Shown: positions 47,448 through 56,578 of the stretch, piece by piece
How positions within the stretch are numbered: position 1 is the stretch's first letter
Layout: each line of letters opens with the position of its first letter
Assembly: GCA_001799615.1 (NCBI GenBank)
Contig: MGTU01000014.1
Coordinates: forward strand, 27,068-91,067
Direction: 5' to 3'
Length of the DNA: 64,000 nt
Origin: Elusimicrobia bacterium GWA2_61_42
Lineage (GTDB): Bacteria > Elusimicrobiota > Elusimicrobia > Elusimicrobiales > UBA9959
The notes under the pieces: model-generated
The model's input: only the letters and a program-made list of their open reading frames with translations
What the model was told of the DNA's origin: nothing
The model's database searches: none
Program-made: the position numbers and the translations under genes

Positions 47448-47470
47448 ATAGGTTAACCCGGCCGCGCCGG

Positions 47471-48283
47471 TCAGCGGACGAACAGTTTTTTTATCTCCGA
47501 AAAATATTCGTCCGAATATTCGAAGCCCGTCATTTTATCCCGCTCGGACCCGGGCCCGTGGAAATCCGTGCCCGCGGTCACGAAAAGCCCGTGCCGCCCG
47601 GCCAGGCTCACGAATTCGCGCGTGGCCGCGTTCGTATGGGCCGGGTAAAAAGCCTCGATGCCGTCCAGGCCGGCCTCTTTCCAGGCCGGCAGGTCCATCA
47701 CCTTGGCCACCACGCCGGGATGGGCCAGCACGGCCTTGCCGCCGGCCTCTTTGACCGCGCGGATGGCGTCTTCCACCGTGGGACCGTTGGGCAGCACATA
47801 GGCCGGGGCCCCGGGGGCGAGGTAGCGTTTGAAAGCCTGGCTGCGGCTGGAAACTATTTTGCGGGCCCGCAGCGCGTCGGCCACGTGCGGCCTGCCCACG
47901 GTCCTGTCGGCGGGGACGGGCAGGTCCTCAAAAGCTAGCTCCACGCCCAGTCCCCTGAGGAGTTCCAGTATTTTCTTTATCCTGGTGACGCGCCTGGAGC
48001 GGAAATCGGCGAGCCGCGCGGCAAAAACCGGGTCGGCCGGGTCTATGCCGTAGCCGAGGATATGCAGGCTTTCGTGCAGGCCGGTGCTGAGCTCCACGCC
48101 GTAGCAATAGCTTATGCCGGCCTCTTTCAGGGCCGGTTCCATTTCCGCCCAGCCGCCCGTCATGTCATGGTCGGTCAGGGAAAAATATTTGATGCCGGCG
48201 CGCGCGGCCTCGCGGGCCAGCGCCCCGGGCGACAGCGTGCCGTCGGAATAGATGGAATGGTTATGGAGATTTATCAAAGCCAT
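47471..48283 (-). CDS. PHP-domain phosphoesterase (TrpH/YciV-like)
   Basis: INLHNHSIYSDGTLSPGALAREAARAGIKYFSLTDHDMTGG; VTAGTDFHGPG. Confidence 0.9.
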   Translation of the reverse strand: MALINLHNHSIYSDGTLSPGALAREAARAGIKYFSLTDHDMTGGWAEMEPALKEAGISYCYGVELSTGLHESLHILGYGIDPADPVFAARLADFRSRRVTRIKKILELLRGLGVELAFEDLPVPADRTVGRPHVADALRARKIVSSRSQAFKRYLAPGAPAYVLPNGPTVEDAIRAVKEAGGKAVLAHPGVVAKVMDLPAWKEAGLDGIEAFYPAHTNAATREFVSLAGRHGLFVTAGTDFHGPGSERDKMTGFEYSDEYFSEIKKLFVR

Positions 48284-48390
48284 CGGGAACGGTTCCCCTT
48301 ACCCGGCAAGTTCTCCGGGAGCGGGACCGGCCTGGAAGCCGGGGGGCCGCGCCTGGTCCGCGCGGGAAGCCCGCCGACGGGCCCCGGCGG

Positions 48391-48615
48391 TCAGCCTACG
48401 GCTATTTCTTTAACTTCGGGAACCTCTTCCTTTATCATGCGCTCGACCACGTGCTTGAGCGTCTGCGTGGCGTGCGGGCAGCAGCCGCAGGCACCGGTAA
48501 GCCGCACCGTGACCACGCCCTTCTTCTCGTCCACGCTCACCAGCTCTACGGAGCCTCCGTCAGCGGCCAGCATGGGCTTGATCTTCTCTATAACTTTGGC
48601 AACTTTATCTTTCAT
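48391..48615 (-). CDS. NifU C-terminal-domain (Nfu-type) Fe-S scaffold protein
   Basis: VIEKIKPMLAADGGSVELVSVDEKKGVVTVRLTGACGCCPHATQTLKHVVERMI. Confidence 0.9.
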   Translation of the reverse strand: MKDKVAKVIEKIKPMLAADGGSVELVSVDEKKGVVTVRLTGACGCCPHATQTLKHVVERMIKEEVPEVKEIAVG

Positions 48616-48719
48616 GATGTGCACCTCTGATTAAATTATACCATGCCGCCGGCGGCGCGCGCCCGCCCGCGAAAACTTGGCGCTTAAATCCCTGCCGCGC
48701 GAAATAGTAGAATCTTTTT

Positions 48720-49085
48720 ATGCTCAAAGAGGCCAGGAACGTGCACCAGACGGCAGGCCAGCCGCGCCGCCGCTGGTTCGACGACGAATATTTCGACCTG
48801 ATAGTCTGGTTCGACAAGGACGATTCCGTCTGGGGCTTCCAGCTCTGCTACGACCGCGAGCGCAAGCCACGGGCGCTGACCTGGACCAGGCAGTACGGCT
48901 ACAAGCACACCGGCATAGACGACGGGGAGCGCCTGTCGGGCGCCTCCAAATCCTCGCCGGTGCTGGTGGCGGACGGGCTGTTCGACGCGCCCTCCATAGG
49001 CGAGAAATTCCAGAAGGACGCGGGAGAGCTGCCGCCGGAGATAGCCGCCTTCGTCACGGCCAAGGTGCTCGCTTTTAAACTTTAA
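48720..49085 (+). CDS. Conserved-looking hypothetical protein
   Basis: 121-aa ORF RRRWFDDEYFDLIVWFDKDDSVWGFQLCYDRERKPRALTW; 1-bp overlap with next gene. Confidence 0.65.
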   Translation: MLKEARNVHQTAGQPRRRWFDDEYFDLIVWFDKDDSVWGFQLCYDRERKPRALTWTRQYGYKHTGIDDGERLSGASKSSPVLVADGLFDAPSIGEKFQKDAGELPPEIAAFVTAKVLAFKL

Positions 49086-49570
49086 TGCCTGATAATTTCA
49101 AACCCGAAATGGGCGCCGGCGACCTCGGCTTTACCGACCTGTTCGGCGGCAAGCGCGTGCCGAAGACCCACCGCGCGATAAAACTGAACGCCCTGATCGA
49201 CGATCTGGTCGCGCTGCTCGGCCTGCTCAAAACGGGGCTGAAAGGCCGCGCCGAAAAAGAAGAGATAACTTCGGCCCAGCGGGGGCTGATGCGCGCTTCG
49301 GGCATAATCGCCGGCCTGCGCGCCGGCCTGCAGGAGGAAACGGCGGCGCTGGAAAGCCTGATAGAGCGGCGCGCCGCCGGGGTCAAAGCCCCCAAAAAAT
49401 TCGTGCTGCCCGGCGCCAATGAAACCGAGGCGCTGGCCCACCTGGCGCGGGCCAAAACCCGCGTATGCGAGATCCTGGCCTGGGAGATAAAAGCCAAAGC
49501 CCCGGCGGTATACCTCAACCGCCTTTCCGACTATCTTTTCCTGACGGCCTTAAAGAGCGCCCGCAAATAG
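49085..49570 (+). CDS. Hypothetical protein, helical
   Basis: 161-aa ORF coupled to upstream gene. Confidence 0.6.
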   Translation: MPDNFKPEMGAGDLGFTDLFGGKRVPKTHRAIKLNALIDDLVALLGLLKTGLKGRAEKEEITSAQRGLMRASGIIAGLRAGLQEETAALESLIERRAAGVKAPKKFVLPGANETEALAHLARAKTRVCEILAWEIKAKAPAVYLNRLSDYLFLTALKSARK

Positions 49571-49584
49571 CGGCTCCCCCTACA

Positions 49585-50382
49585 ATGACCTCACAAAACG
49601 GCAAAACGCAGGCGGCGGTTCCGGAGCTGCAGGCCATAGGCGTGCTGGAATCCTGCTTCCGGGAGAAATTCGGCACGCCGCGCCAGCCGCACCTGGTCCC
49701 GGGCTCCTCGGCCAGGCTGCGCGTGTATTCGCGCTTTGCGCCCGCGCACTCGCTGGCCGGCCTGTCGGAATTCAGCCACGTCTGGCTCATCTCCTGGTTC
49801 CACCTGAACACCAATAAGTCCTTCCACCCCAAGATCCATCCGCCGCGGCTCAAGGGCGGCAAGATCGGGGTTTTCGCCTCGCGCTCGCCCCACCGCCCCA
49901 ACCCGCTGGGACTTTCGCTGGCGAAACTGGAAAAGGTGGAGGGGGATACCCTGTACCTTTCCGGGATCGACCTGATAGACGGCACGCCTATCCTGGACAT
50001 AAAGCCCTACCTCCACTTCAGCGACGCCGCCGCGGCGCCTTCGGCCGGCTGGATCCCCGCCAACGCTTTTCCCGAACTGAGCGTGGACTTCACGCCGCGC
50101 GCGCTCAAAGACATAGCGGCGGCCAACCCCGCCGACGGGCCGGACCTGCGCGGCCTGATAGCAGACACCCTCCGGCACGACCCGCGCAACATGCGCGACG
50201 CCACCCAGATGAAGGACGGCGCGGACCTGGAATTCTTCCTGTGCGCCCGGGAAGTGCACTTTACCGTGACCGGCGGCGCGGCCCTGGTGTCGCGCGTGGA
50301 GCTAGCCGGAAAATTCGAAAAGAAAAACCGCCGGGAAAAACCGAAGGCCCGCAAAGAAAACAAGGAGAATCATGTTCAGTAA
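49585..50382 (+). CDS. TrmO/TsaA (UPF0066)-family tRNA methyltransferase
   Basis: IGVLESCFREKFGTPRQPHL, EFSHVWLISWFH, GVFASRSPHRPNPLGLSLAKL; start MTSQNGKTQ. Confidence 0.9.
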   Translation: MTSQNGKTQAAVPELQAIGVLESCFREKFGTPRQPHLVPGSSARLRVYSRFAPAHSLAGLSEFSHVWLISWFHLNTNKSFHPKIHPPRLKGGKIGVFASRSPHRPNPLGLSLAKLEKVEGDTLYLSGIDLIDGTPILDIKPYLHFSDAAAAPSAGWIPANAFPELSVDFTPRALKDIAAANPADGPDLRGLIADTLRHDPRNMRDATQMKDGADLEFFLCAREVHFTVTGGAALVSRVELAGKFEKKNRREKPKARKENKENHVQ

Positions 50383-51364
50383 ACTCATCTCAACAAGCTG
50401 CTCAAGGAATTTGTTCAGGGCCCTCGTTCTCGCCGCGGCCCTGCTGCCGCTGACCGCCGCTACGGACAAAGGCTACCGCTACATCCTTACCGGCAATCCT
50501 GACGACGCCAAGGTGTCGCCGCAGGGCGGCTTCCTCCTGGAGGGCGGCGCCGCCGACCCCGAAGCCGCGATCCGCTGGATGATAAAACAGTCCCGCGGGG
50601 GGGATTTCCTGGTGCTGCGGGCCTCGGAAGAGGACGACATGCACGTTTCGGTGCCGGCGCTCGGCAAGGTGGACTCGGTAGAGACTTTTATTTTCGACTC
50701 CAGCGGGCCCGCCTACAGCCCCTTCGTCATAGAGAAGATAGACCAGGCCGACGCGATCTTCTTCGCCGGGGGCGACCAGTCGGAATACGTCCGGTTCTGG
50801 AAGAACACGCCCGTGCAGGCCGCGGTCAACCGGGCCATAAAGCGCGGCGTCCCGGTGGGCGGCATCAGCGCCGGCCTGGCCATCCTGGGCCAGTTCCAGT
50901 TCGAGTCGATGGGGGAATACGTCACGCCGGATTACGCCCTGAAGGATTCCTACAGTTCCGGGATAACTCTGGGGCGGGATTTTCTCGAGATCTCCCCTCT
51001 TAAAGGCATCATTACCGACACCCATTTCTCCCAGCGAAACCGCCTGGGGCGCCTGATGGTCTTTATGGCCCGGCTGCTCCAGGACGGCTGGACCAGCGAT
51101 GCCAAAGGCATAGGCGTGGACGAAGAAACGGCCGTCATAGTGGACAACTACGGCGCCGCGCGGGTTACCGGCAAGAACGACGCGGTGTTCGTAAGGCTGC
51201 TGCAAAAGCCCCTGGTCTGCCGCCCCGGCGAACCGCTGACCGCCGAAGCCTTCGAAGTGGTGAACGTGTCGGACGGGCAGGAGTTCGATATCAAGACCTG
51301 GAAAGGCGGCGGGCGCCGGAGCCGGGTGGACGTGGTGAACGGCGTGCTTAAGACAATGAACTGA
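50372..51364 (+). CDS. Cyanophycinase-like peptidase S51 family protein
   Basis: IFFAGGDQSEYVRFW, GVPVGGISAGLAILGQ nucleophile motif, DTHFSQRNRLGRLM. Confidence 0.85.
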   Translation: MFSKLISTSCSRNLFRALVLAAALLPLTAATDKGYRYILTGNPDDAKVSPQGGFLLEGGAADPEAAIRWMIKQSRGGDFLVLRASEEDDMHVSVPALGKVDSVETFIFDSSGPAYSPFVIEKIDQADAIFFAGGDQSEYVRFWKNTPVQAAVNRAIKRGVPVGGISAGLAILGQFQFESMGEYVTPDYALKDSYSSGITLGRDFLEISPLKGIITDTHFSQRNRLGRLMVFMARLLQDGWTSDAKGIGVDEETAVIVDNYGAARVTGKNDAVFVRLLQKPLVCRPGEPLTAEAFEVVNVSDGQEFDIKTWKGGGRRSRVDVVNGVLKTMN

Positions 51365-51378
51365 GTCTCCGGCCGCGC

Positions 51379-51416
51379 CAAAAAAAACCGCCCTCCGAAG
51401 AAGGGCGGTTTTTATT
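51379..51416. terminator. Bidirectional terminator between cyanophycinase-like gene and argS
   Basis: AAAAAAACCGCCCT-TCCGAAGA-AGGGCGGTTTTTATTT-type hairpin with A- and T-tracts on opposite sides. Confidence 0.8.
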
Positions 51417-51431
51417 TCCAATCCTTAAACG

Positions 51432-53039
51432 CTACATTCTTTCGGGGGCGGAGACGCCCAGCAGGCCGAGGCCGCGGGCTATCACCGACTGGACCTGCTT
51501 CAGCAGGAAAAGCCGGTAGGCGGAGGTTTCCCTGTTCTGCGGGTCCAGCACCTTGTTCCTGTCGTAGAAGGAATGGAAGTTCGCCGCCAGTTCCGTCAGG
51601 TAAGTGGTGAGGTGGTGGGGCGAAGAATCCCGCACGCAGTCCAGCAGGGCCTTTTCCAGCCACAGCAGCTTCATCATCAGCCCGCGTTCGTCGGCGTTGA
51701 TGACGATCTTTGCCTGGTCGAAGCCGGCCGCCGCGTCCACGCCTTTTTCTGAAGCGTTCGAGAAGATGGACGCGATGCGGGCGTGCACGTACTGCACGTA
51801 GAACACCGGGTTGTCGTTGCTCTTCTTCTTGGCCAGCTCCACGTCGAAGGTCAGGTGGGTGTGCGGGCCGCGGGAAGCGAAGAAGAACCGGCAGGCGTCC
51901 GTCCCGACGTCGTCCACCAGTTCCTTGAGCGCGATAAAGTCCCCGGCGCGCTTGGACATCTTAATTATTTCTTCGCCGCGCAGCAGCGCCACCTGCTGGT
52001 GGATGATGACTTTAAAGCTGCCTTTATCGCGGCCGAGCGCCTCGACCGCGGCTTCCATCCTGGGCACGTGGCCATGATGGTCCGCGCCCCAGATATCGAT
52101 TACCCTGCTAAAGCCCCTGTCGAACTTGTCGAGATGATAGGCGATATCGTTAAGGAAATAGGTGTTGCGGCCGTCCGACTTCACCAGCACCCTGTCCTTG
52201 TCGTCGGACTCCAGGACGGTGGAAGTGCCCAGCCACACGGCGCCCTCTTTCTCGTAGACCATCCCGCGCTCTTTAAGGGCGGCCAGGGTCCTCGCGGGCG
52301 CGCCGGCGGCGTGCAGCTCGGACTCCATGAACCAGCGGTTGAATTCCACGCCGAAAGCCTTCATATCGGCCTTGTGCAGTTCGAGCATCCCGGCTATTGC
52401 GTGCTCCGCGAACTGCGCGTTGGTCCAGCCGGCGGCCTCTTTAGGCAGAGCTGCCGCCATTTCTTTCAGGTAGGCGCCCTGGTAGCCCTTCTCCGGAGGC
52501 TCCTGCCCTTCATAGCGGGCCTTCAGCGACTGGCCCAGCAGCTCTATCTGGTTGCCGACGTTATTCACGTAAAATTCCGTAGCGACTTCCGCGCCCAGGG
52601 CCCTGTAAATGCGCGCAAGACTGTCGCCCAGCGTTGCCCCGCGGCCGCTGGCCAGGTGCATGGGGCCGGTCGGGTTGGCGGAGACGAACTCCAGGTTGAT
52701 CTTTTCCGCTTTATATTCGGGCCGCTCGAAACAATCCGGCCTTTCCAGTTCCTTCAAAGCTTCGAACAAAAAAGCGTCCTTGAATTTCACGTTCACGAAA
52801 CCGGGCGGCACGGCCTTGGCGTCGCAATCCGCCGCCAGCGCTGCCGCCAGCTCCTCCGCTATCTTCAGCGGCGGTTTTTTGAGCAGCTTGGCGCCGGCTA
52901 TGGGCCAGGCTACGGAGGCGTCGGCGTCTATATGGGGGGGAGGCGCGGCCAGGTGGAAAGCGGACAAGGCCTCTTCCCCCAGGGAAAAGGCCGAGGCCGC
53001 GCGGCTTTTAAGGCCGGCTTCTAGGACTGAGAGTTTCAT
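51432..53039 (-). CDS. argS: Arginyl-tRNA synthetase
   Basis: LEFVSANPTGPMHLASGRGATLGDSLARI (HIGH-like), WGADHHGHVPRM, KMSKRAGDFIAL. Confidence 0.95.
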   Translation of the reverse strand: MKLSVLEAGLKSRAASAFSLGEEALSAFHLAAPPPHIDADASVAWPIAGAKLLKKPPLKIAEELAAALAADCDAKAVPPGFVNVKFKDAFLFEALKELERPDCFERPEYKAEKINLEFVSANPTGPMHLASGRGATLGDSLARIYRALGAEVATEFYVNNVGNQIELLGQSLKARYEGQEPPEKGYQGAYLKEMAAALPKEAAGWTNAQFAEHAIAGMLELHKADMKAFGVEFNRWFMESELHAAGAPARTLAALKERGMVYEKEGAVWLGTSTVLESDDKDRVLVKSDGRNTYFLNDIAYHLDKFDRGFSRVIDIWGADHHGHVPRMEAAVEALGRDKGSFKVIIHQQVALLRGEEIIKMSKRAGDFIALKELVDDVGTDACRFFFASRGPHTHLTFDVELAKKKSNDNPVFYVQYVHARIASIFSNASEKGVDAAAGFDQAKIVINADERGLMMKLLWLEKALLDCVRDSSPHHLTTYLTELAANFHSFYDRNKVLDPQNRETSAYRLFLLKQVQSVIARGLGLLGVSAPERM

Positions 53040-53719
53040 TTCTTCCTGGCGTTCTTCTTTGAGGTCTTCACGGCGGCCGGCCGGGCTTTTTTCGCGGCGG
53101 CCTTTTTAACGGGCCGGGCTTTCGCGGTTATCTTTTTTTTAGCGGGCGCTTTTTTGACGGGCGCTTTTTTGGCCGGCTTCGCTTTCTTGGCGGCGGGCTT
53201 GGCTTTCCTGGCGGCGGGTTTAACTTTTTTCACCGCTGTTTTCTTGACCGCCGCTTTTTTGACGGCGGGCTTCTTCGCGGCCTTCGCCGGCTTGGCGGCG
53301 GCGGGCGCCTTAGGCGCGGCGGCCCGGGCCGGGGCGGCGGCCGCGGCCCTGGGTTCGGGTTTCTCTTCCCACTGCACGGGCTTGTAATCCGCGTAAACCT
53401 TGGTTATGGAATAGAATTCTTCGGCCTTGGTGTCGTAAATGTGCACCAGCACGCCGCCGTAATCCAGCACCTTCCAGTTCTTGGAGCGCATGCCGTCCCG
53501 GTGCAGGCAGTAGACGCCTTCATGCTTGAGCTGCACCTGCACTTCCTCTTCCACCGCGTCGAGCTGCGGGCCGGATTCCACGGCCATCAGCACGGCGTAG
53601 TCGGCCAGCGGCGACTTGCCGGCCAGGTCGTAGATCACTACCGGCTCGGCTTTCTTGGAGTCTCCGGCCTTGGCGGCCATTATGGCGATGTTCTTAAAAG
53701 CGTTCTTGTTGATGGTCAT
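53036..53719 (-). CDS. rsfS: Ribosomal silencing factor RsfS with a long Lys/Ala/Pro-rich C-terminal tail
   Basis: N-terminal half SKKAEPVVIYDLAGKSPLADYAVLMAVESGPQLDAVEEEV...NWKVLDYGGVLVHIYD; tail AVKKAAVKKTAVKKVKPAARKAKPAAKKAKP... Confidence 0.85.
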   Translation of the reverse strand: MTINKNAFKNIAIMAAKAGDSKKAEPVVIYDLAGKSPLADYAVLMAVESGPQLDAVEEEVQVQLKHEGVYCLHRDGMRSKNWKVLDYGGVLVHIYDTKAEEFYSITKVYADYKPVQWEEKPEPRAAAAAPARAAAPKAPAAAKPAKAAKKPAVKKAAVKKTAVKKVKPAARKAKPAAKKAKPAKKAPVKKAPAKKKITAKARPVKKAAAKKARPAAVKTSKKNARKK

Positions 53720-54597
53720 ATTGTGTTCTTTGTCTTCCTCAATTTCTCCAGCATCTCCGACTCCGCCTGGTGCTCTATATTCATCATCGCGGAGCCGAGT
53801 ATGGAGGATATTGTATTAAATATGGTGGCGAGGTTGTTCTTCTCCACCGGCGAAAGCCCGGCGGATTTTTCGAACAGCGCGCAGCCGAGCGGCCGCCCCT
53901 GGGCGGCGCAGGCCATCAGGTAGGTCCTGTCGTCCAGCCAGGCGCTGTCCACAGGGGCCGGGAGGGCCGGCATTTCCTTGCGGAAGGTTTCCCGGGCGTA
54001 AGCCTGCTCGTATTCCGCGTTGAACTTGTTGTAGACGTAGGCCTTGATGTTCCAGGAACCCTCCAGGAAGATCCGGACCTCTTCCATTACCGAGGAGAGG
54101 AAATCGCCGGGAGACCGGTGGGGCGTCAGCAGCAGGCGGCTCATGTCGAACAGCATGGTCAGTTCGCTGGAGGTGTGCTGCAGGCGGCGGAAGACGGTGC
54201 GCAGGATCTCGCTGAAGATGCTGATGCCGGTTTCCGGGTGCTCTTTTACGAAGGAGAAGAATTCCTGCCTGCCCACCTCGTAAACCTGGGTGTCGCGCGC
54301 GGCCCTGGATTGCGCGAAGCGGACCTGGTTGTCCAGCACGGCCATCTCGCCGAAAAAGTCGCCCTCCAGCAGGCTGGCCAGCGTCTTGAACTCGCGCCCC
54401 TGCTCGTCCAGGCCCTTTTCTATGACCACCTCGCCTTCCGCTATTATGTAGAGGGTGCTGCCGGCGCTTTTCTCCCTGAAGATCACGTCCCCGGCCTTGT
54501 ACGCGGTTTTTTTAAAGTAACCGGCGAACTCGGCCAGCATGGCGTCCGAAAGATTGCGGAAAAGAGCGGTCCCCTTGAGCTTTTCTATATCAGGCAT
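53716..54597 (-). CDS. Cyclic nucleotide-binding (Crp-like) domain protein
   Basis: LFRNLSDAMLAEFAGYFKKTAYKAGDVIFREKSAGSTLYIIAEGEVVI...LLEGDFFGEMAVLDNQVRFAQSRA. Confidence 0.85.
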   Translation of the reverse strand: MPDIEKLKGTALFRNLSDAMLAEFAGYFKKTAYKAGDVIFREKSAGSTLYIIAEGEVVIEKGLDEQGREFKTLASLLEGDFFGEMAVLDNQVRFAQSRAARDTQVYEVGRQEFFSFVKEHPETGISIFSEILRTVFRRLQHTSSELTMLFDMSRLLLTPHRSPGDFLSSVMEEVRIFLEGSWNIKAYVYNKFNAEYEQAYARETFRKEMPALPAPVDSAWLDDRTYLMACAAQGRPLGCALFEKSAGLSPVEKNNLATIFNTISSILGSAMMNIEHQAESEMLEKLRKTKNTI

Positions 54598-54609
54598 GTT
54601 TCCCCCTTA

Positions 54610-55677
54610 TCAACCGGCTTTGCCGCACAAGGTCTTGAAGTTGGCCTGGTCGTGCGCCTTGGCCGTAGCCACGTCCAGGGCCACATGCCCCTGCAGCACC
54701 AGGTTGGCCAGCGCCTTGTCCATGGAGAGCATGCCGAACTTGGCCCCGGTCTCGATGGCGCTGTAGATCATGTGCGTCTTGCCCTCGCGGATCAGGTTCT
54801 GGATGGCGGGCGTCATCACCATGATCTCGCGGGCGGCCACGCGGCCCTTGCCGTCCTTGCGGGGCAGCAGGATCTGCGATACCACGCCCTGCAGCGAGGC
54901 GGCCAGCTGCACGCGCACCTGCGTCTGCTGGTGCGGGGGGAACACGTCGATGATGCGGTCCACCGTGGAGGGGGCGTCCTGCGTGTGCAGGGTGGCGAAA
55001 GTCAGGTGGCCGGTTTCGGCCGCCGTGATGGTCAGCTGGATGGTTTCCAGGTCGCGCATTTCTCCGACCAGGATAACGTTGGGGTCCTGCCGCAGCGCGC
55101 CGCGCAGCGCGTTGTTGAAGCTGCGGGTATGCTGGCCGACCTCGCGCTGGCGCACCACGCAGTTCTGGGCCTCGTAGGTGAACTCGATGGGGTCCTCGAC
55201 CGTAAGGATGTGTTTCTTGGCCTTTATATTTATCTGGTTGATCAGCGCCGCCAGCGTGGTGGACTTGCCCGAGCCCGTCGGACCGGTGACCAGCACCAGG
55301 CCCTTGGGGATAGTGGAAAAAGCGACTATGGCGGGCGGCAGCCCCAGCTCTTCAGGGGTGGGGATCTTGGACGGGATCACGCGCATAACGGCTTCCATGC
55401 CGTTGCGGGCCACGAGCGCGTTCAGGCGGAACCGGGACACGCCGGTGATGGCGAAGGAGCAGTCCAGCTCCCAGTCCTTTTCGAACTTCGCGCGCTGCTC
55501 GTCGTAGAGCGCCGAATAGATCAGGGTCTTGGTCTGCTCGGCCGTCAGCGGGGCCGTGCCCTCCACCACCGGGATGATCTCGCCGTTAAGGCGCATCATC
55601 GGCGGTTTGTTCACGCAGATGTGGATGTCGCTGGAGCCGCGCTGTACCGCGGTCCTGAGAATAGTAACCATGTCCAT
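54610..55677 (-). CDS. pilT: Twitching-motility ATPase PilT
   Basis: GLVLVTGPTGSGKSTTLAALINQIN; ILTVEDPIEFTYEAQNCVVRQREVGQHTRSF; GEMRDLETIQLTITAAETGHLTFATLHT. Confidence 0.94.
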   Translation of the reverse strand: MDMVTILRTAVQRGSSDIHICVNKPPMMRLNGEIIPVVEGTAPLTAEQTKTLIYSALYDEQRAKFEKDWELDCSFAITGVSRFRLNALVARNGMEAVMRVIPSKIPTPEELGLPPAIVAFSTIPKGLVLVTGPTGSGKSTTLAALINQINIKAKKHILTVEDPIEFTYEAQNCVVRQREVGQHTRSFNNALRGALRQDPNVILVGEMRDLETIQLTITAAETGHLTFATLHTQDAPSTVDRIIDVFPPHQQTQVRVQLAASLQGVVSQILLPRKDGKGRVAAREIMVMTPAIQNLIREGKTHMIYSAIETGAKFGMLSMDKALANLVLQGHVALDVATAKAHDQANFKTLCGKAG

Positions 55678-55723
55678 AGTCCCCTCCGATTCCCGCTAAA
55701 CTTAAATTCTTTGGCCCAGCCGC

Positions 55724-56578
55724 CTACCTGCCGAGGCTGTCCTCGTCGAAATCCTCGCCGAGGATCACGGCCGCGCCGGCGACGCTCTTCTGAGAGGGCC
55801 GTACCCGCACCTCCAGCGCGTCCAGGCCGAGCGCCGAGCGCAGCCGCAGGGCCGCCGAGGTATCCCGCGAGAAACCCAGGATCCGCGTATGTTTTTCCAG
55901 CTTGTGGTACGAGGCGGCCGTTATCACGTCGAAGCCCAGGCCGCGCAGGCGCCTGGCGGCCAGGGCGGCCAGGTCTTTCCTGCCGGAAGCGTTAAAGATC
56001 TCCACGCGCGGCGCGGGCCCGGCCTCCACGCCGGCCGGGGCCTCCGCCCCGCGGGCCTGCCGGGAGAGCTCGGTGAGAAAAAAGTTGGAGGAGCCCAGCC
56101 CCGAGAAATCCGAAAAAAGGCAAAAGAGGTCGAAAGAGGAGAGGTCGGTAGTTCCGGAGGCCCGCAAGCCGCCGGCCCAGACCGCGGCGTCAAAAAACCG
56201 GGCGGGTTCGGCCCTCCAGCCGTTCAGCGCCCCCCAGAGAACTTCCAGGTCGGGGGCGGAAGAGACCGCGATATGAAAAACTTCGGCCTGGGAGGTAGCG
56301 CCGCCGGCCAGGGCGAAAAGGTCCAGCGCCCGCTGGGAGCGAAGCGCGCCCGGGCGGGGCTTCGGGTGGCTGACGGTAAAGGCGTTGACCGCGCCCGGGC
56401 CGGGGCGGTAGACCAGCAGGGCGGACGCCCTTTCGCCCAGCACGGCGATATTTACATCGCGCCCGGCCATCAGCGCGCGGGAAACGGGGAAGAGGTATTG
56501 GGCGGCGGCCAGCGCCAGCGCGGCGGCCACGCCCGCGGCCAGCATCAGCCTTTCTTTTTTTCCTGAAGACTGTTCCAT
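55724..56578 (-). CDS. LytR C-terminal-domain (LytR_C) protein
   Basis: VEIFNASGRKDLAALAARRLRGLGFDVITAAS...; N-terminal TM. Confidence 0.75.
   Translation of the reverse strand: MEQSSGKKERLMLAAGVAAALALAAAQYLFPVSRALMAGRDVNIAVLGERASALLVYRPGPGAVNAFTVSHPKPRPGALRSQRALDLFALAGGATSQAEVFHIAVSSAPDLEVLWGALNGWRAEPARFFDAAVWAGGLRASGTTDLSSFDLFCLFSDFSGLGSSNFFLTELSRQARGAEAPAGVEAGPAPRVEIFNASGRKDLAALAARRLRGLGFDVITAASYHKLEKHTRILGFSRDTSAALRLRSALGLDALEVRVRPSQKSVAGAAVILGEDFDEDSLGR

Noticed and set aside
53770-55995. 741-aa + strand ORF
   Set aside because: Antisense to pilT and the cNMP-binding gene; low-complexity antisense composition.
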